DNA of 36,886 bases, from positions 1 through 36,886 of the forward strand of contig CAISFO010000096.1 of NCBI GenBank assembly GCA_903884655.1, written 5' to 3'. This document shows, piece after piece, positions 25,164 through 34,544 of the stretch. The position numbers and the translations under genes were made by a program. The notes beneath the pieces are model-generated. The model had not been told where the DNA came from and searched no databases. It saw only the letters and a program-made list of their open reading frames with translations. The first letter of the stretch is position 1. Every line of letters starts with the position of its first letter. Origin of the DNA: an uncultured Holophagaceae bacterium (GTDB lineage: Bacteria > Acidobacteriota > Holophagae > Holophagales > Holophagaceae).

Positions 25164-25829
25164 ATGATCGACGTCCGCGATCTCGCCCTCGATGCACCAG
25201 ACGGTCGTCTGCTGCTCGAGGGGCTCGACCTGGCCATGCCCAGGGGGGGCCACGTGCTGGTGTCCGGCCCCAGCGGCTGCGGAAAGACCCGCCTGCTGCG
25301 GGTGCTCGCCGGCACGGAGCGCCCGGCCCGGGGCCAGGTGCGGATCGGGGGCCGGGAGGTGTGGCCCGGCGGCGGCGTCCTCGCACTCGACGGCCACGTC
25401 CGCCTGGGTTTCGCCTTTGCCAGCGGTGGCCTGCTCTCGAACCTCAGCCTGCGGGACAATGTCGCCCTGCCCTTGCGATTCCTGGGGCTGCCCACCCAGG
25501 ATCAGGAGCGCCGCACGGGCGAGGCCCTGGAACGTCTGGATCTGGTGGCCGTCGCGGGCCTGCGCCCCCATGCGGTCAGCGCCTCGGCCCGGAAACACGC
25601 CAACCTCGCCCGGGTGCTGGCCCTGGAGCCCGAGCTGATCCTTCTGGACGATCCCCTCGAGGGTCTGGATGCCGCCGACCGGGGCCTGGCCCAGGAGCTG
25701 ATCCGGGCCTGGGCCATGGACGCCTCCCGTACCCTTGTGGTCACGGCGGAGGAGGACCAAGGCTTTGCCTTTCTGGACGCGGAACGCCTCCAGATGGCCC
25801 CGATCTCCCTGTCCCAGGAGCCGCCATGA
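25164..25829 (+). CDS. mlaF: MlaF-type ABC ATPase with degenerate catalytic motifs
   Basis: A 221-residue ABC-family subunit recognisable by position and by its overall pattern. Walker A is intact (GPSGCGKT, 35-42). The other motifs are altered: the Q-loop reads FASGG where MlaF has FQSGA (A86 for Gln). The signature reads VSASARK at 138-144 in place of LSGGMAR. Walker B is LILLDDP, with D163 at the catalytic glutamate position. The switch histidine is lost (VVTAEED, A195 for the usual VSHD). ATP binding may persist but hydrolysis should be poor. The gene is otherwise intact and coupled by an ATGA overlap to mlaD. Confidence 0.85.
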   Translation: MIDVRDLALDAPDGRLLLEGLDLAMPRGGHVLVSGPSGCGKTRLLRVLAGTERPARGQVRIGGREVWPGGGVLALDGHVRLGFAFASGGLLSNLSLRDNVALPLRFLGLPTQDQERRTGEALERLDLVAVAGLRPHAVSASARKHANLARVLALEPELILLDDPLEGLDAADRGLAQELIRAWAMDASRTLVVTAEEDQGFAFLDAERLQMAPISLSQEPP

Positions 25830-26791
25830 ACTTCGAGAAACAGGATGCCCGGCTCGGGCTGCTGGTGCTGGCCGCCTTGGCCCTCTTCACGGCGCTGGTG
25901 GTCTACAAGAATGCGCAGGCGGTCACGGAGCGCAGCTACGCGCTGGTGGTGCACCTGGACCAGATGGAGGGCCTGGCGCCCGGCACGGATGTGCAGCTCC
26001 GGGGCTACCGGGTGGGCACCGTCGAGCGGGTGGACATGCGCCAGGAAGGCAAGGACTACCACTTCCTGGCCCGCATCGCCGTGCGGGAGGACATCAAGCT
26101 CTGGCGGGGCACCCGGGCGACCCTCGCCCCCAAGGGCGTGGGCAGCGTCATGCTCGACCTGAAGCTGCCGGACCTGGCCCAGCGCACCGTCCTGCTGGCC
26201 GCGGGCGAAGAGATCCCGGGCGATTCCGGTGTTTCCATCGCCGGGGTGCTGGAACGCACGGACCACCTCATGGCCAGCCTCCAGGCCGGCGTGGACGGCT
26301 TGCGCGGCCGCCTCGAGAAGAAGGGCCTGGGGGACGTGATGGATCACCCCTCGGTCCACCAGGCCCTTGTGTCCCTGGATGGCACCCTGCGGGAATTCCA
26401 GTCCCTGGCCAGGGAAAGCCGGGGTCTGGTGGGCCACGCGGACCGCAGCATGGGCGGGGCCGACAAGGCCCTGGCGGACCTCGACGGGAGCCTCTCCGTG
26501 GTGCGTGGCCTACTGGAGAAGCGTGGTCCTGAGCTGGATCAGATCCTGGTGAGCCTCGCCGCCACCCTCAAGCAGGCCGAAGGTTTCATGGGCCGCTTCG
26601 CCGGCCAGGACCACCCCGAGCTGTCCCAGACGCTCAAGAGCCTGCGCCGCTCCCTGGCCTCCGTCGAGGAGCTGCTGGAGCTCCTCAAGCAGAAGCCCAA
26701 CCGCGTCGTCTGGGGCACCCCGAGCGAAGCCGAGCGGGAGAAAGCGAAAAAGAGCATCGAGGCGTCGAAACAGGTTCCGCCAGCACCCTGA
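25826..26791 (+). CDS. mlaD: MlaD/MCE-family lipid-binding protein
   Basis: A 321-residue protein anchored by one N-terminal helix (about residues 10-28). The single MCE domain spans roughly residues 36-115 (YALVVHLDQMEGLAPGTDVQLRGYRVGTV and LAPKGVGSVMLDLKLP). The rest is a long helical region that could form the coiled-coil tunnel or bundle seen in longer MCE proteins. The ATG overlaps the ATPase stop (ATGA). Homologues form a hexameric ring in the periplasm that passes phospholipids to or from MlaFE. No MlaB, MlaC or MlaA gene lies in the operon. Confidence 0.92.
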   Translation: MNFEKQDARLGLLVLAALALFTALVVYKNAQAVTERSYALVVHLDQMEGLAPGTDVQLRGYRVGTVERVDMRQEGKDYHFLARIAVREDIKLWRGTRATLAPKGVGSVMLDLKLPDLAQRTVLLAAGEEIPGDSGVSIAGVLERTDHLMASLQAGVDGLRGRLEKKGLGDVMDHPSVHQALVSLDGTLREFQSLARESRGLVGHADRSMGGADKALADLDGSLSVVRGLLEKRGPELDQILVSLAATLKQAEGFMGRFAGQDHPELSQTLKSLRRSLASVEELLELLKQKPNRVVWGTPSEAEREKAKKSIEASKQVPPAP

Positions 26792-26820
26792 GGCTTGGAC
26801 CCGGCGGTGGGCCGCGCCGA

Positions 26821-27207
26821 TTACCTGCAGGCCACCCTGAAGCGGGTGAGGGCCTGCAGGACGGTGCTCGACAAGCGGTTGTAGTCACCATCGAGCTGGG
26901 TGATGGCGCCAGCCTCGTCCCCTGCGGACGCCTTGCGGAGGATGCTGGCGGCGACCTGGTGGAACTCCGTGTGGGCGCCGCGCAGGAAACCGAATTCGGG
27001 TTTCGCCGCGCTCGTCTTAGTGCTTTCCTCCTGGATCCATTTCCCGAGCTCGCAGAGGTCATCCTTGGATACCACGTTCGGGTCCAGCATTTCGTCGGAG
27101 TGCCCTTCCACGGCCATCCGCAACCTGATTTTCCACTTCAGGTGGACCGACAGAGCCTGCTCGAAGTTCATCGTTCCCCCTGGAGCCCCTGGATTGTGGA
27201 CAGCCAT
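26821..27207 (-). CDS. Free-standing CZB (chemoreceptor zinc-binding) domain protein
   Basis: A 128-residue soluble protein that is almost entirely a CZB domain. The 3His/1Cys zinc site is complete: H22 (HLKWK), C52 (CELGKWI), H79 and H83 (GAHTEFH). CZB domains usually sit at the end of chemoreceptors or diguanylate cyclases and respond to zinc or hypochlorous acid through the zinc-cysteine switch. Here it stands alone, last gene of the chemosensory locus, 57 bases after the hybrid kinase. The ATG at 27207 has the best ribosome site (GGGGAGG); the ATG at 27171, starting MNFEQALSVH, is an alternative closer to the domain border. Confidence 0.85.
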   Translation of the reverse strand: MAVHNPGAPGGTMNFEQALSVHLKWKIRLRMAVEGHSDEMLDPNVVSKDDLCELGKWIQEESTKTSAAKPEFGFLRGAHTEFHQVAASILRKASAGDEAGAITQLDGDYNRLSSTVLQALTRFRVACR

Positions 27208-27264
27208 GTCATCGACCTCCCCTGGACCTGACTTGAGCCCCCAGAAACTCACCTCAGTCCAGGA

Positions 27265-29511
27265 CTACTCGATCCCCTGCAGCATCTGGCGGAGCTCGCC
27301 CAGGGAGAAGGGCTTCTGCAGGGTCAGCACGGAGGGGAAGTCCGCCAGGACCAGCTTGAGGTCCGTATCCAGGAAGCCCGTGGCGATGATGACCCGGATC
27401 TCGGGGCGCAGCTGCAGGATGCGGGGCAGGGCATCGGCCCCGGTCATGCCCGGCATGTTGTGGTCCAGGATCACCAGATCGGCTTCGAAGCCCGCCGCCA
27501 GCCGCCGGATGGCCTCGAGTCCCCCCGCAGCCGTTTCGACGTGGTGGCCCAGCTGCTCGAGCATGGGCGGCAGGATGTCCCGGATGAGGGGATCATCATC
27601 CACCAGGAGGACCCGCAGGGGCCGCCCACGCTGGATCTCGGCCACCTTGGCCTCCGCTTCCTTCTGGGCCTGCACGGTCGAGGACGGGATCCGCAGGAGG
27701 ATGCGGGTGCCCTGCCCCAGGTCACTCTGGATGTCCAGGGTGCCCCCGTGGGCGGTCACGGTGCCGTAGACCATGGCCAGCCCCAGGCCCGTGCCCCGGC
27801 CCGGCGGCTTGGTGGTGAAGAACGGCTCGGTCACCCGGTGGAGGATCTCGGGCGGGATGCCTTCCCCTGTATCGGCCACCAGCAGGCATACGTGGTCACC
27901 CTCCAGGTGGGTCTGGATCGTCAGCGTGCCGCCCTTCGGCATGGCGTCGAAGGCGTTCACACACAGGTTCATGAAGGCGCTGCCCAGGCTGCTGGATTCC
28001 CCCTTGATCTTGGGCAAGCCATCGACCAGGCGGACGTCGAAGGTGAAGCGCTGCCGACTGGTGCGAACCAGCAGATCCAGCTCCTTCCGGATCAGGGTGT
28101 TGAGGTCCATCTCCTTGGCCTGCTGCAGGCCCTTGCGGGCGAAGTCTGTCAGGCCCTTCACGAGGTCCCGGCCCCGGGTGGCGGCGTTCTCGATGGTGCG
28201 CAGCGCCTTGGTGAGCGGCTCATCGCCTTCGCGCTTGATCTGCAGCAGGGAGGCCATGCCCAGGATGGCGGCCAGGACGTTGTTCATGTCGTGGGCGATG
28301 CCCCCGGCCAGGCTGCCCAGGCTGTCCAGCTTCTGCGAGTGCTGGACCTCCGCCTCCAGCTTGCGCCGTTCGTCCTCATTGCGCTTGCGCTCGGTCAGGT
28401 CCTGCGTGAAGGCCAGAATGGCGGGGCCATCCTGCAGATCCAGGTGCGCGGTTTGCACCTCCACCGCGACTTCCCGCCCACGCAAAGTGATGAACACTTC
28501 CTCGAGGGGCTCTGTGGGGGCATGGGTCCGGCGGACCTGCTGCATGCGTTCCGTCACCTTGGCCACGAACGAGGGGTGGATGTGCTTCAGGAAATCCAGG
28601 CCAATGATCTGGCCGGGCTGGTCCGCCTCCAGCAACCGGGCGGCGGCCTGGTTGGCATCGATGATGCGTCCGTTCCGATGGATGTACATGGGTGCGGGCG
28701 AAGACTGGAAGAGCTGGCGGAAGCGGAGGGAACTCTCCTTCAGCTCATCCTGGGCCTGGTGGTGTTCCCGGGCGGACCGAACCAGGCGACGGGTCCAGAA
28801 CAGCAGCGCCGCTCCCCCCAAAAACCAGAATGCGAGTATCGACCCGATGGAGATGTCCTTGTGGGTGGGCCACGAGGCCAGCACCCCTTCGCCCATCGGA
28901 ACCATAACGTTCAGGCCGCCCCTCACATCGCCCACCCGGTAGCCCTGCTGGGCGTGGCAGGCCATGCAGCCCGGCTCCACCAGGAAGGCTCCCATGTAGC
29001 GAAGCACGGGACGTCCCTGGGCCATGGTCACTTCGAAGCATTCCCTGGTTCCATCCCGGAAGGACTCCAGCGCCTTCCGCTCCCAGGCATCCGCTGCATT
29101 CTGCGGGCGGATGGGATTGAGGCTGGTGAGGTGGCTCTTCACCACGTAGTCGATCTCTTCCAGCTCATGGACCATCCGGGTCATGTAGGCCGGGTTCACC
29201 AGGGTGAGTCGAAGCCCCTGGCTGGTGGTTACGTCCCGGTTCGGAAGGTGGCCGAGGTAGGGATTGGGTGGCGTCTTTTCATCCAGGGGGACATAGACGC
29301 CCCCCCGCTCCGTGGCCCAGCGGCGGTAGGCAAGATCCTTGTGGTAGGCGTCCCTGGCTCGGTTGAGGGCGATCGACCGATCCTCTTGGTTGGCTGTGTA
29401 CAAGGCAAGACCGAGGAAACCGGCGATGATGAGGGACCACCCCAGGAACAACAGCAGGAAGGCCCGCCAAGTTCCGAGCCGTGCAAGGGTATTGATGGGG
29501 TGGATGTGCAT
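27265..29511 (-). CDS. Hybrid histidine kinase with DUF3365-type (CxxCH) periplasmic sensor
   Basis: A 748-residue membrane kinase. A first helix at about 18-39 is followed by a periplasmic domain to about 218 that resembles DUF3365/Tll0287-like sensors and carries CMACH at 182-186, a c-type heme attachment motif. A second helix spans about 221-240. The cytoplasmic part has PAS (261-376), the phospho-acceptor H407 in GGIAHDMNN, an HATPase domain ([30 protein letters not shown]) and a C-terminal receiver domain from about 628 ([20 protein letters not shown]). Gas or redox sensing by the heme is inferred. It follows cheB by 24 bases, so it may be co-transcribed with the chemotaxis genes. Confidence 0.93.
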   Translation of the reverse strand: MHIHPINTLARLGTWRAFLLLFLGWSLIIAGFLGLALYTANQEDRSIALNRARDAYHKDLAYRRWATERGGVYVPLDEKTPPNPYLGHLPNRDVTTSQGLRLTLVNPAYMTRMVHELEEIDYVVKSHLTSLNPIRPQNAADAWERKALESFRDGTRECFEVTMAQGRPVLRYMGAFLVEPGCMACHAQQGYRVGDVRGGLNVMVPMGEGVLASWPTHKDISIGSILAFWFLGGAALLFWTRRLVRSAREHHQAQDELKESSLRFRQLFQSSPAPMYIHRNGRIIDANQAAARLLEADQPGQIIGLDFLKHIHPSFVAKVTERMQQVRRTHAPTEPLEEVFITLRGREVAVEVQTAHLDLQDGPAILAFTQDLTERKRNEDERRKLEAEVQHSQKLDSLGSLAGGIAHDMNNVLAAILGMASLLQIKREGDEPLTKALRTIENAATRGRDLVKGLTDFARKGLQQAKEMDLNTLIRKELDLLVRTSRQRFTFDVRLVDGLPKIKGESSSLGSAFMNLCVNAFDAMPKGGTLTIQTHLEGDHVCLLVADTGEGIPPEILHRVTEPFFTTKPPGRGTGLGLAMVYGTVTAHGGTLDIQSDLGQGTRILLRIPSSTVQAQKEAEAKVAEIQRGRPLRVLLVDDDPLIRDILPPMLEQLGHHVETAAGGLEAIRRLAAGFEADLVILDHNMPGMTGADALPRILQLRPEIRVIIATGFLDTDLKLVLADFPSVLTLQKPFSLGELRQMLQGIE

Positions 29512-29535
29512 GGCGGGTTCCGCTGCGGAGAAACT

Positions 29536-30594
29536 TCAGGATTCGTGGCCGCACCAGGCGACCAGATGGCTGGCGATGGCCGGCAGGGGCGCCTGCTGCT
29601 CCACGGCGCCCCGCAGCCAGGCGGAGCGGGGCATGCCATAGACCACACAGGTGGCCTCGTCCTGGCCCAGCGTGCGGGCACCCTTCTGGCGCAGGGCCAG
29701 CAGGCCACGGGCCCCATCCTCGCCCATGCCGGTCAGGATGACACCCATGGCGTGGGCGCCACAGGTCTCGGCCACGGACTGGAACAGCACATCCACCGAG
29801 GGCAGGTGGCGGGAGACGCGGTCCCCGGCCTTGAGCAGCGCCACCAGGCCCTTGCTGTGGCGCTCGATGGTGAGATGGACCTCGCTGGGGGCAAGGTACA
29901 CCGTGCCCGGCTTGAGGACCTCCCCCTCCTCGGCGACCTTCACCCGGGCCCGGCAGGAGCGGTCCAGGCGTTCCGCGAAGGCTCCGGTGAAGCCCGGCAG
30001 CATGTGCTGCACCACCGCGATGGGCGGCAGGTTCTCCGGGATGGCCTCGAAGATCTGGCGCAGGGCCTCGGTGCCGCCGGTGCTGGAACCGATGGCGATG
30101 AGGGCCCGGCCGGCCCTGGCCCGTTCGGCCAGGGGCGCCAGCACCGGGTGCGCGGCGGGCGAGGGGGCCCGGTGGACATGGACCCGCGCCAGGGAAGCGG
30201 CGTATACCGTCTCGGCGATCTCGGCCCCCATGGCCTCCAGGCCGGCGGCCTGATTCATCGCGGGCTTGCCGATCACGTCCACCGCCCCCAGGTCCAGGGC
30301 GTCCAGGGCCGTGGTGGTCCCCTTGGCCGTGAGGCTGGACAGCATCACGGCCGGCATGGGGTGGGCCTTCATCAGCTTGCCCAGGAACGTGAGGCCGTCC
30401 ATCCGGGGCATTTCCACATCCAGCGTGAGTACATCGGGATTCAGTTCCTTGATGCGTTCCCGGGCATCGTAGGGATCGTTGGCCGTGCCCACCACCTCGA
30501 GCTGGGGATGGCGGGACAGGATGGCGTGCAGCACCTGGCGGACCAGGGCACTGTCATCCACGATCAGGACTCGGCGCTTGCGCTCTTGGTTCAT
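29536..30594 (-). CDS. cheB: Chemotaxis response regulator/protein-glutamate methylesterase
   Basis: A 352-residue CheB. The receiver domain has D13/D14 and phospho-acceptor D59 (TLDVEMPRMDG). The methylesterase/deamidase domain has the catalytic triad S171 (IGSSTGG), H197 (VQHMLPG) and D293 (GMGEDGARG). It removes methyl groups from chemoreceptors to reset sensitivity. Its ATG overlaps the cheD stop by four bases, which couples translation. Length and domain order are standard. Confidence 0.96.
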   Translation of the reverse strand: MNQERKRRVLIVDDSALVRQVLHAILSRHPQLEVVGTANDPYDARERIKELNPDVLTLDVEMPRMDGLTFLGKLMKAHPMPAVMLSSLTAKGTTTALDALDLGAVDVIGKPAMNQAAGLEAMGAEIAETVYAASLARVHVHRAPSPAAHPVLAPLAERARAGRALIAIGSSTGGTEALRQIFEAIPENLPPIAVVQHMLPGFTGAFAERLDRSCRARVKVAEEGEVLKPGTVYLAPSEVHLTIERHSKGLVALLKAGDRVSRHLPSVDVLFQSVAETCGAHAMGVILTGMGEDGARGLLALRQKGARTLGQDEATCVVYGMPRSAWLRGAVEQQAPLPAIASHLVAWCGHES

Positions 30595-31205
30595 GAGAAC
30601 AACTCCACGTCGCCGTCTTCGGTGGTCCGGCTGAATTCCTGGAGGTAGCTCAGCTCGCGGATGAGGACGGTGTCGTTGTGCGTGCGCTCCATCCGCTTGA
30701 CGAGCACCTGGCCAGTATGGGGGAAGAAGTACACCTTGCGGGGATAGGGCCCGCCCATGTCCTCGCTCCAGAGGGGGATATCCTCGTTTCGCAGGAACTG
30801 CCGGACGAAATCGATGTTCTGCTCCCCCACATCGGAGGTCATGCCCTGCATCACCCGGCCGCCGCCGAAGGCCTTGGCCACCAGGCGGTCCCGCTGGGCC
30901 CCCAGGTGCAGGAGGTTGTTGATGAGGTATTCCATGGCCGCCGCGCCATAGCGGGCTGCGTAGAACACGTCCGGATCCCGGTCGCCAAGCTTCGTGGGGA
31001 GCATGAAATGGTTCATGCCGCCCACCATGGCGATGGGGTCCAGCAGGCAGGCCGCCACACAGCTGCCGAGCACGGTGACGATGACCTCGTCCTTGTCGGT
31101 GGCGTAGAACTCGCCGGGCAGGATCTTCATGGCCTGCCGGTCGAAGTTCCGATCCAGGTACTTCGAGGCCCGGCCATGGACGAGGGGAACGGATGGCGGG
31201 CTCAT
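30591..31205 (-). CDS. cheD: Chemoreceptor glutamine deamidase CheD
   Basis: A 204-residue protein. The catalytic cysteine is C49 in VLGSCVAACL and the histidine H66 in GGMNHFMLP; KAFGGGRVM and EDMGGPYPRKVYF are further family segments. CheD deamidates receptor glutamines and in some systems binds CheC. The start at 31205 is chosen because it gives a four-base overlap with the cheR stop (ATGA); upstream the frame is an off-frame reading of cheR. No cheC is visible in the window. Confidence 0.95.
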   Translation of the reverse strand: MSPPSVPLVHGRASKYLDRNFDRQAMKILPGEFYATDKDEVIVTVLGSCVAACLLDPIAMVGGMNHFMLPTKLGDRDPDVFYAARYGAAAMEYLINNLLHLGAQRDRLVAKAFGGGRVMQGMTSDVGEQNIDFVRQFLRNEDIPLWSEDMGGPYPRKVYFFPHTGQVLVKRMERTHNDTVLIRELSYLQEFSRTTEDGDVELFS

Positions 31206-32065
31206 TTCGCCGCCTCCTTGCGCCGGTAGATGGTCTGCCCCAGGGACTTGAAGCCCAGGGTATTGTCCAGCAGCGCCTCGGAATGCCCCACGAACAGCAG
31301 TCCCTCGGGCACCAGCAGCCGGTGGTAGCGCTGCAGCAGCTTCCTCTGCGTGGGCTTGTCGAAGTAGATCATGACATTCCGGCAGAAGATGGCCTGGAAA
31401 GGTTCCTCGCCGAGGGCCCAGGCTTCGTCCAGGAGGTTCAGCTGCTGGAAGGTGATGAGCTGCTGAAGCTCCGGTCGGATCCGGACCTTGTCCTCGTTGT
31501 CCCCTTTGCCCTTCAGGAAGGCGAACCGTTTCCAGGCGTCGTCGAGGTCGTCGATGCGTGCCATGGGATAGATGCCCTTGGCGGCGGTGCTGAGCACGGC
31601 GGTGTCCAGATCCGTGGCCAGGATCTGGATCGTCCGGGTGGAGCCGAAGGCCTTGAGCAGGGTCATGGCCAGGGTGTAGGGCTCCTCGCCCGTGGAGCAG
31701 CCGGCACTCCAGATCCGGAGCGGACGTGAGCCGGAGGCGGGCGTCTTCAGGAGTTCCACCAGCTGGGTGAAGTGGTGGCCTTCCCGGAAGAAGCTCGTGA
31801 GGTTCGTGGTCAAGGCATTGATGAACTCGGACCACTCGGGGCATTGGGGATCCTCGAGCCGGTGCAGGTATTCTTCGTAGGACTGGACCCCCAGGCTACG
31901 CAGGCGCTTGGCGAGCCGCGACTGCACCATGGTGATCTTGTGGGGGGCCAGGGCGATGCCGCTGTGCTCGTGCAGGAGGTTGCGGAGGCCTTCAAAGGTC
32001 TTGGGCGAGAGCTGCACCTGCCCCAGCAGTGCTGGATCCAGCTTGGGGCGGGCGATGCGGCTCAT
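31202..32065 (-). CDS. cheR: Chemotaxis protein methyltransferase
   Basis: A 287-residue CheR. The N-terminal helical domain (FEGLRNLLHEHSGIAL, QSRLAKRLRSLG) precedes the SAM-binding domain with the RIWSAGCSTGEEPYTLAM motif and the ILATDLD strand. The small beta-subdomain includes FLKGKGDNEDK, which is where pentapeptide-dependent CheR proteins carry a short glycine-containing insertion, so docking to a receptor tail is possible. It methylates receptor glutamates. The start overlaps the cheA stop by four bases. Confidence 0.96.
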   Translation of the reverse strand: MSRIARPKLDPALLGQVQLSPKTFEGLRNLLHEHSGIALAPHKITMVQSRLAKRLRSLGVQSYEEYLHRLEDPQCPEWSEFINALTTNLTSFFREGHHFTQLVELLKTPASGSRPLRIWSAGCSTGEEPYTLAMTLLKAFGSTRTIQILATDLDTAVLSTAAKGIYPMARIDDLDDAWKRFAFLKGKGDNEDKVRIRPELQQLITFQQLNLLDEAWALGEEPFQAIFCRNVMIYFDKPTQRKLLQRYHRLLVPEGLLFVGHSEALLDNTLGFKSLGQTIYRRKEAAK

Positions 32066-34158
32066 ACACTGGCCGCGGCCGTACTGGCCTCCAGACGCAT
32101 GAGTCCCGGCACATCCAGGATCAGGGCCACGCGGCCATCCCCCAGGATGGTGGCGCCCGAGACGCCCTCGACCCGTTTGTAGTGGGTCTCCAGGCTCTTG
32201 ATCACCACCTGCTGCTGGCCCAGGAGCTCATCCACGGCCATGGCGGCGCGGCGGCCCTCGGACTCCACCAGCACCAGCAGGGTGCGCTCGGAAGCATCCG
32301 GATTCGGGCCCAGCCCCAGCAGCGTCAGCAGCCGCACCACGGGAATGAACTCACCCCGCAGGCTGATGACTTCACGATCCCCCTTCACCGTCTGCACATC
32401 GGCCACCTGGCGCTGGAAACTCTCCAGCACCGAGGCCAGCGGGAAGACGTAGATCTCTTCGCCGACCCGGACCGTCAGACCGTCGAGGATGGCCATGGTG
32501 AGGGGCAGCACCAGCCGGATCAGGGTACCCCGGCCGGGCTCGCTCTCCACTTCGATGCGGCCGCCCAGGGAGCGCACATTCTGGCGCACCACGTCCATGC
32601 CCACGCCCCGGCCCGAGAGGTCCGAGACCTGCTCCACGGTGGAGAAGCCCGGCTCGAAGATGAGCAGGTTCAGCTCCTCGTCGGAAGGCCGGCTGCCGGG
32701 CTGCAGCAGACCCCGGTCCAGGGCCTTCTGGTAGATGCGGTCCCGGTTCAGTCCCTTGCCATCGTCCTTCACTTCGATATGGATGTGCCCGCCCCGGCTG
32801 GAGGCGCGGAGGGCGATGCTGCCCATGGAGGGCTTGCCGGATTTCTGCCGTTCTTCCTTGGTCTCCATGCCGTGATCCACGGCGTTGCGCACCAGATGCG
32901 TGAGGGGATCCACCAGCATCTCGATGAAGGTCTTGTCCAGCTCCGTGGCCTGCCCCTCCATGATCAGCTCCACGTCCTTCCCCAGCTGCTTGCCCAGCTC
33001 GTGGACCATGCGCGGGAACCGGGAGAACACCATCTCCACCGGCACCATGCGGATGCCCATGACCCGCTCCTGCAGCTCCCGGGTCTGCCGGTCCAGCTGC
33101 AGCAGGGCGGCACTCATCTGCTCTTCGCCCTGCATCGTGTTCGACAACTGCGAAGCCTGGGCCAGCATGGCCTGGGTGATGACCAGCTCGCCCACCAGGT
33201 TCACCAGGCGGTCGATCTTCTCCGTGGCCACCCGCACTGTGGAAGCCTCGGCCTGGTTGCGCTTCTTGGTCTGCTGATCGAGGGCCTTGTTGACGACCTC
33301 GGGCTTGACCTTGCCCATGTCCACCAGCAGCTCGCCCAGGCGCTTCTGCTGCGACAGGGCCTCCCGGATATCCGCCGGGCTGACTCCGGCCTCCACCTGG
33401 AGGATGTCGCCCAGGTTCGGTACGGCTCCCAGAGGGGGCAAGGGCTGGATGCGCAGGTTGTCGCCATCCGCCACGAATTCGAAGATGTCATCCACGTCGG
33501 CCTGGGGATGGGAGGTCTCCAGCCGCACATCCCAGGCCAGGTGGCAGTCCTCGGGATCCAGCTCGTTCGAAGCCGGGATCCGGGTCAGGTCGGTCCAGGT
33601 CTGCAGGTGGCCCAGCTTGGCCAGGTCCCGGAACAGCCGCTCCAGGTTCACGCCCCGGCGGAAGGCGTCCAGGGGCGCTTCGAAGCGGATGGAGAAACCC
33701 GTCCCCCCCTTCATGGCCTGGTCCCTGGCCGGAGCGGCCGGGGTGGATGGCGCGGGCAGCGGGGCCCCGGCGTCCGCCTGCAGCCGGGTGATCAGCTCGG
33801 CCTGGGCCTGCTGTTCGCGGGGCGAGAGGCTTTCCCCCCGACGGGCCTGGTGCAGGTGGCTGCGGATCAGGTCCACCCCCTGGAGCAGCATCTCGCGCAG
33901 CTCTGAGGTCATGGGCCGGTTCCCCTGCCGCACGGGTTCCAGGGTGCTTTCCAGCTTGTGGGTGAAGGCCGCGACTTCGGGAAAGCCGAAGGTGGCGGCG
34001 TTGCCCTTGATGGAATGGGCCGCCCGGAACAGGGTGTGGAGATCCTCCACCTCCACCGCCGCCAGATCCATGGACAGAAGGGTGGCCTCCATGCCGTCGG
34101 CCAGCTCAGTGGCCTCTTCAAAAAAGGCGTCTCGGAATTGGGCCATTGCGTCAGACAT
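32062..34158 (-). CDS. cheA: Chemotaxis histidine kinase CheA
   Basis: A 698-residue CheA. The Hpt domain carries phospho-acceptor H48 (FRAAHSIKGNAATFG). A spacer domain (about 150-260, FSIRFEAPLDAFRRGVNLERLF and following) is probably the regulator-docking P2-like region. Next are dimerisation helices from about 290-370 and the ATPase core with HLVRNAVDHGME, DDGKGLN and DLSGRGVGMDVV. The C-terminal CheW-like domain includes GEEIYVFPLASVLE. It phosphorylates CheY and CheB when receptors signal. A GAGGT ribosome site precedes the ATG at 34158; cheY ends 9 bases upstream. Confidence 0.96.
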   Translation of the reverse strand: MSDAMAQFRDAFFEEATELADGMEATLLSMDLAAVEVEDLHTLFRAAHSIKGNAATFGFPEVAAFTHKLESTLEPVRQGNRPMTSELREMLLQGVDLIRSHLHQARRGESLSPREQQAQAELITRLQADAGAPLPAPSTPAAPARDQAMKGGTGFSIRFEAPLDAFRRGVNLERLFRDLAKLGHLQTWTDLTRIPASNELDPEDCHLAWDVRLETSHPQADVDDIFEFVADGDNLRIQPLPPLGAVPNLGDILQVEAGVSPADIREALSQQKRLGELLVDMGKVKPEVVNKALDQQTKKRNQAEASTVRVATEKIDRLVNLVGELVITQAMLAQASQLSNTMQGEEQMSAALLQLDRQTRELQERVMGIRMVPVEMVFSRFPRMVHELGKQLGKDVELIMEGQATELDKTFIEMLVDPLTHLVRNAVDHGMETKEERQKSGKPSMGSIALRASSRGGHIHIEVKDDGKGLNRDRIYQKALDRGLLQPGSRPSDEELNLLIFEPGFSTVEQVSDLSGRGVGMDVVRQNVRSLGGRIEVESEPGRGTLIRLVLPLTMAILDGLTVRVGEEIYVFPLASVLESFQRQVADVQTVKGDREVISLRGEFIPVVRLLTLLGLGPNPDASERTLLVLVESEGRRAAMAVDELLGQQQVVIKSLETHYKRVEGVSGATILGDGRVALILDVPGLMRLEASTAAASV

Positions 34159-34167
34159 GGGGCAACC

Positions 34168-34530
34168 TCAGATGACTTTGTTCACCACGTCCAGCAACTT
34201 TTCAGGACTGAAGGGCTTGACGATCCAACCCGTCGCACCCGCCTCCTTGCCCTTCTGCTTCATCGACGCATCGGACTCGGTGGTGAGCACCAGGATGGGT
34301 GTGAACTTGAACTCAGGCAGGGCCCGGAGCCGCGCCACCAGGGTGATGCCATCCATCCGCGGCATGTTCACGTCCGTGATGATGAGGGACAGTTTCTTGC
34401 CCTTGGCCACCTCCAGGGCCTCCACGCCGTCGCCGGCCTCGATGACGTCGAAACCTGCGCCCTTCAGCGTGAAGCTGATCATCTGGCGCATGGTGCTCGA
34501 GTCATCGACGGTGAGAATGCTATGTCCCAT
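34168..34530 (-). CDS. cheY: Chemotaxis response regulator CheY
   Basis: A 120-residue stand-alone receiver. D9/D10, phospho-acceptor D53 (IITDVNMPRMDG), T83 and K105 (WIVKPFS) complete the active site. As a single-domain CheY located between the receptor-like gene and cheA, it is the natural output of this cluster, acting on flagellar motors or another target. It starts 14 bases after the stop of the receptor-like gene with the CheZ-like motif. Confidence 0.95.
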   Translation of the reverse strand: MGHSILTVDDSSTMRQMISFTLKGAGFDVIEAGDGVEALEVAKGKKLSLIITDVNMPRMDGITLVARLRALPEFKFTPILVLTTESDASMKQKGKEAGATGWIVKPFSPEKLLDVVNKVI

Positions 34531-34544
34531 CGTTCAGCTCCCCT

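Noticed and set aside
27460..30648. Very long open frame (over 1000 codons) on the plus strand
   Set aside because: It is antisense to the hybrid kinase and cheB, rich in Gly, His, Gln and Val in a way typical of GC-rich shadow frames, and matches no domain.
30591..31844. CheD with a 213-residue N-terminal extension
   Set aside because: The extension is an off-frame reading of cheR and has no domain character. The ATG at 31205 gives a standard CheD.
32029..33906. Long plus-strand frame opposite cheA
   Set aside because: Histidine/leucine/glutamine-rich shadow of cheA with no recognisable fold or ribosome site.
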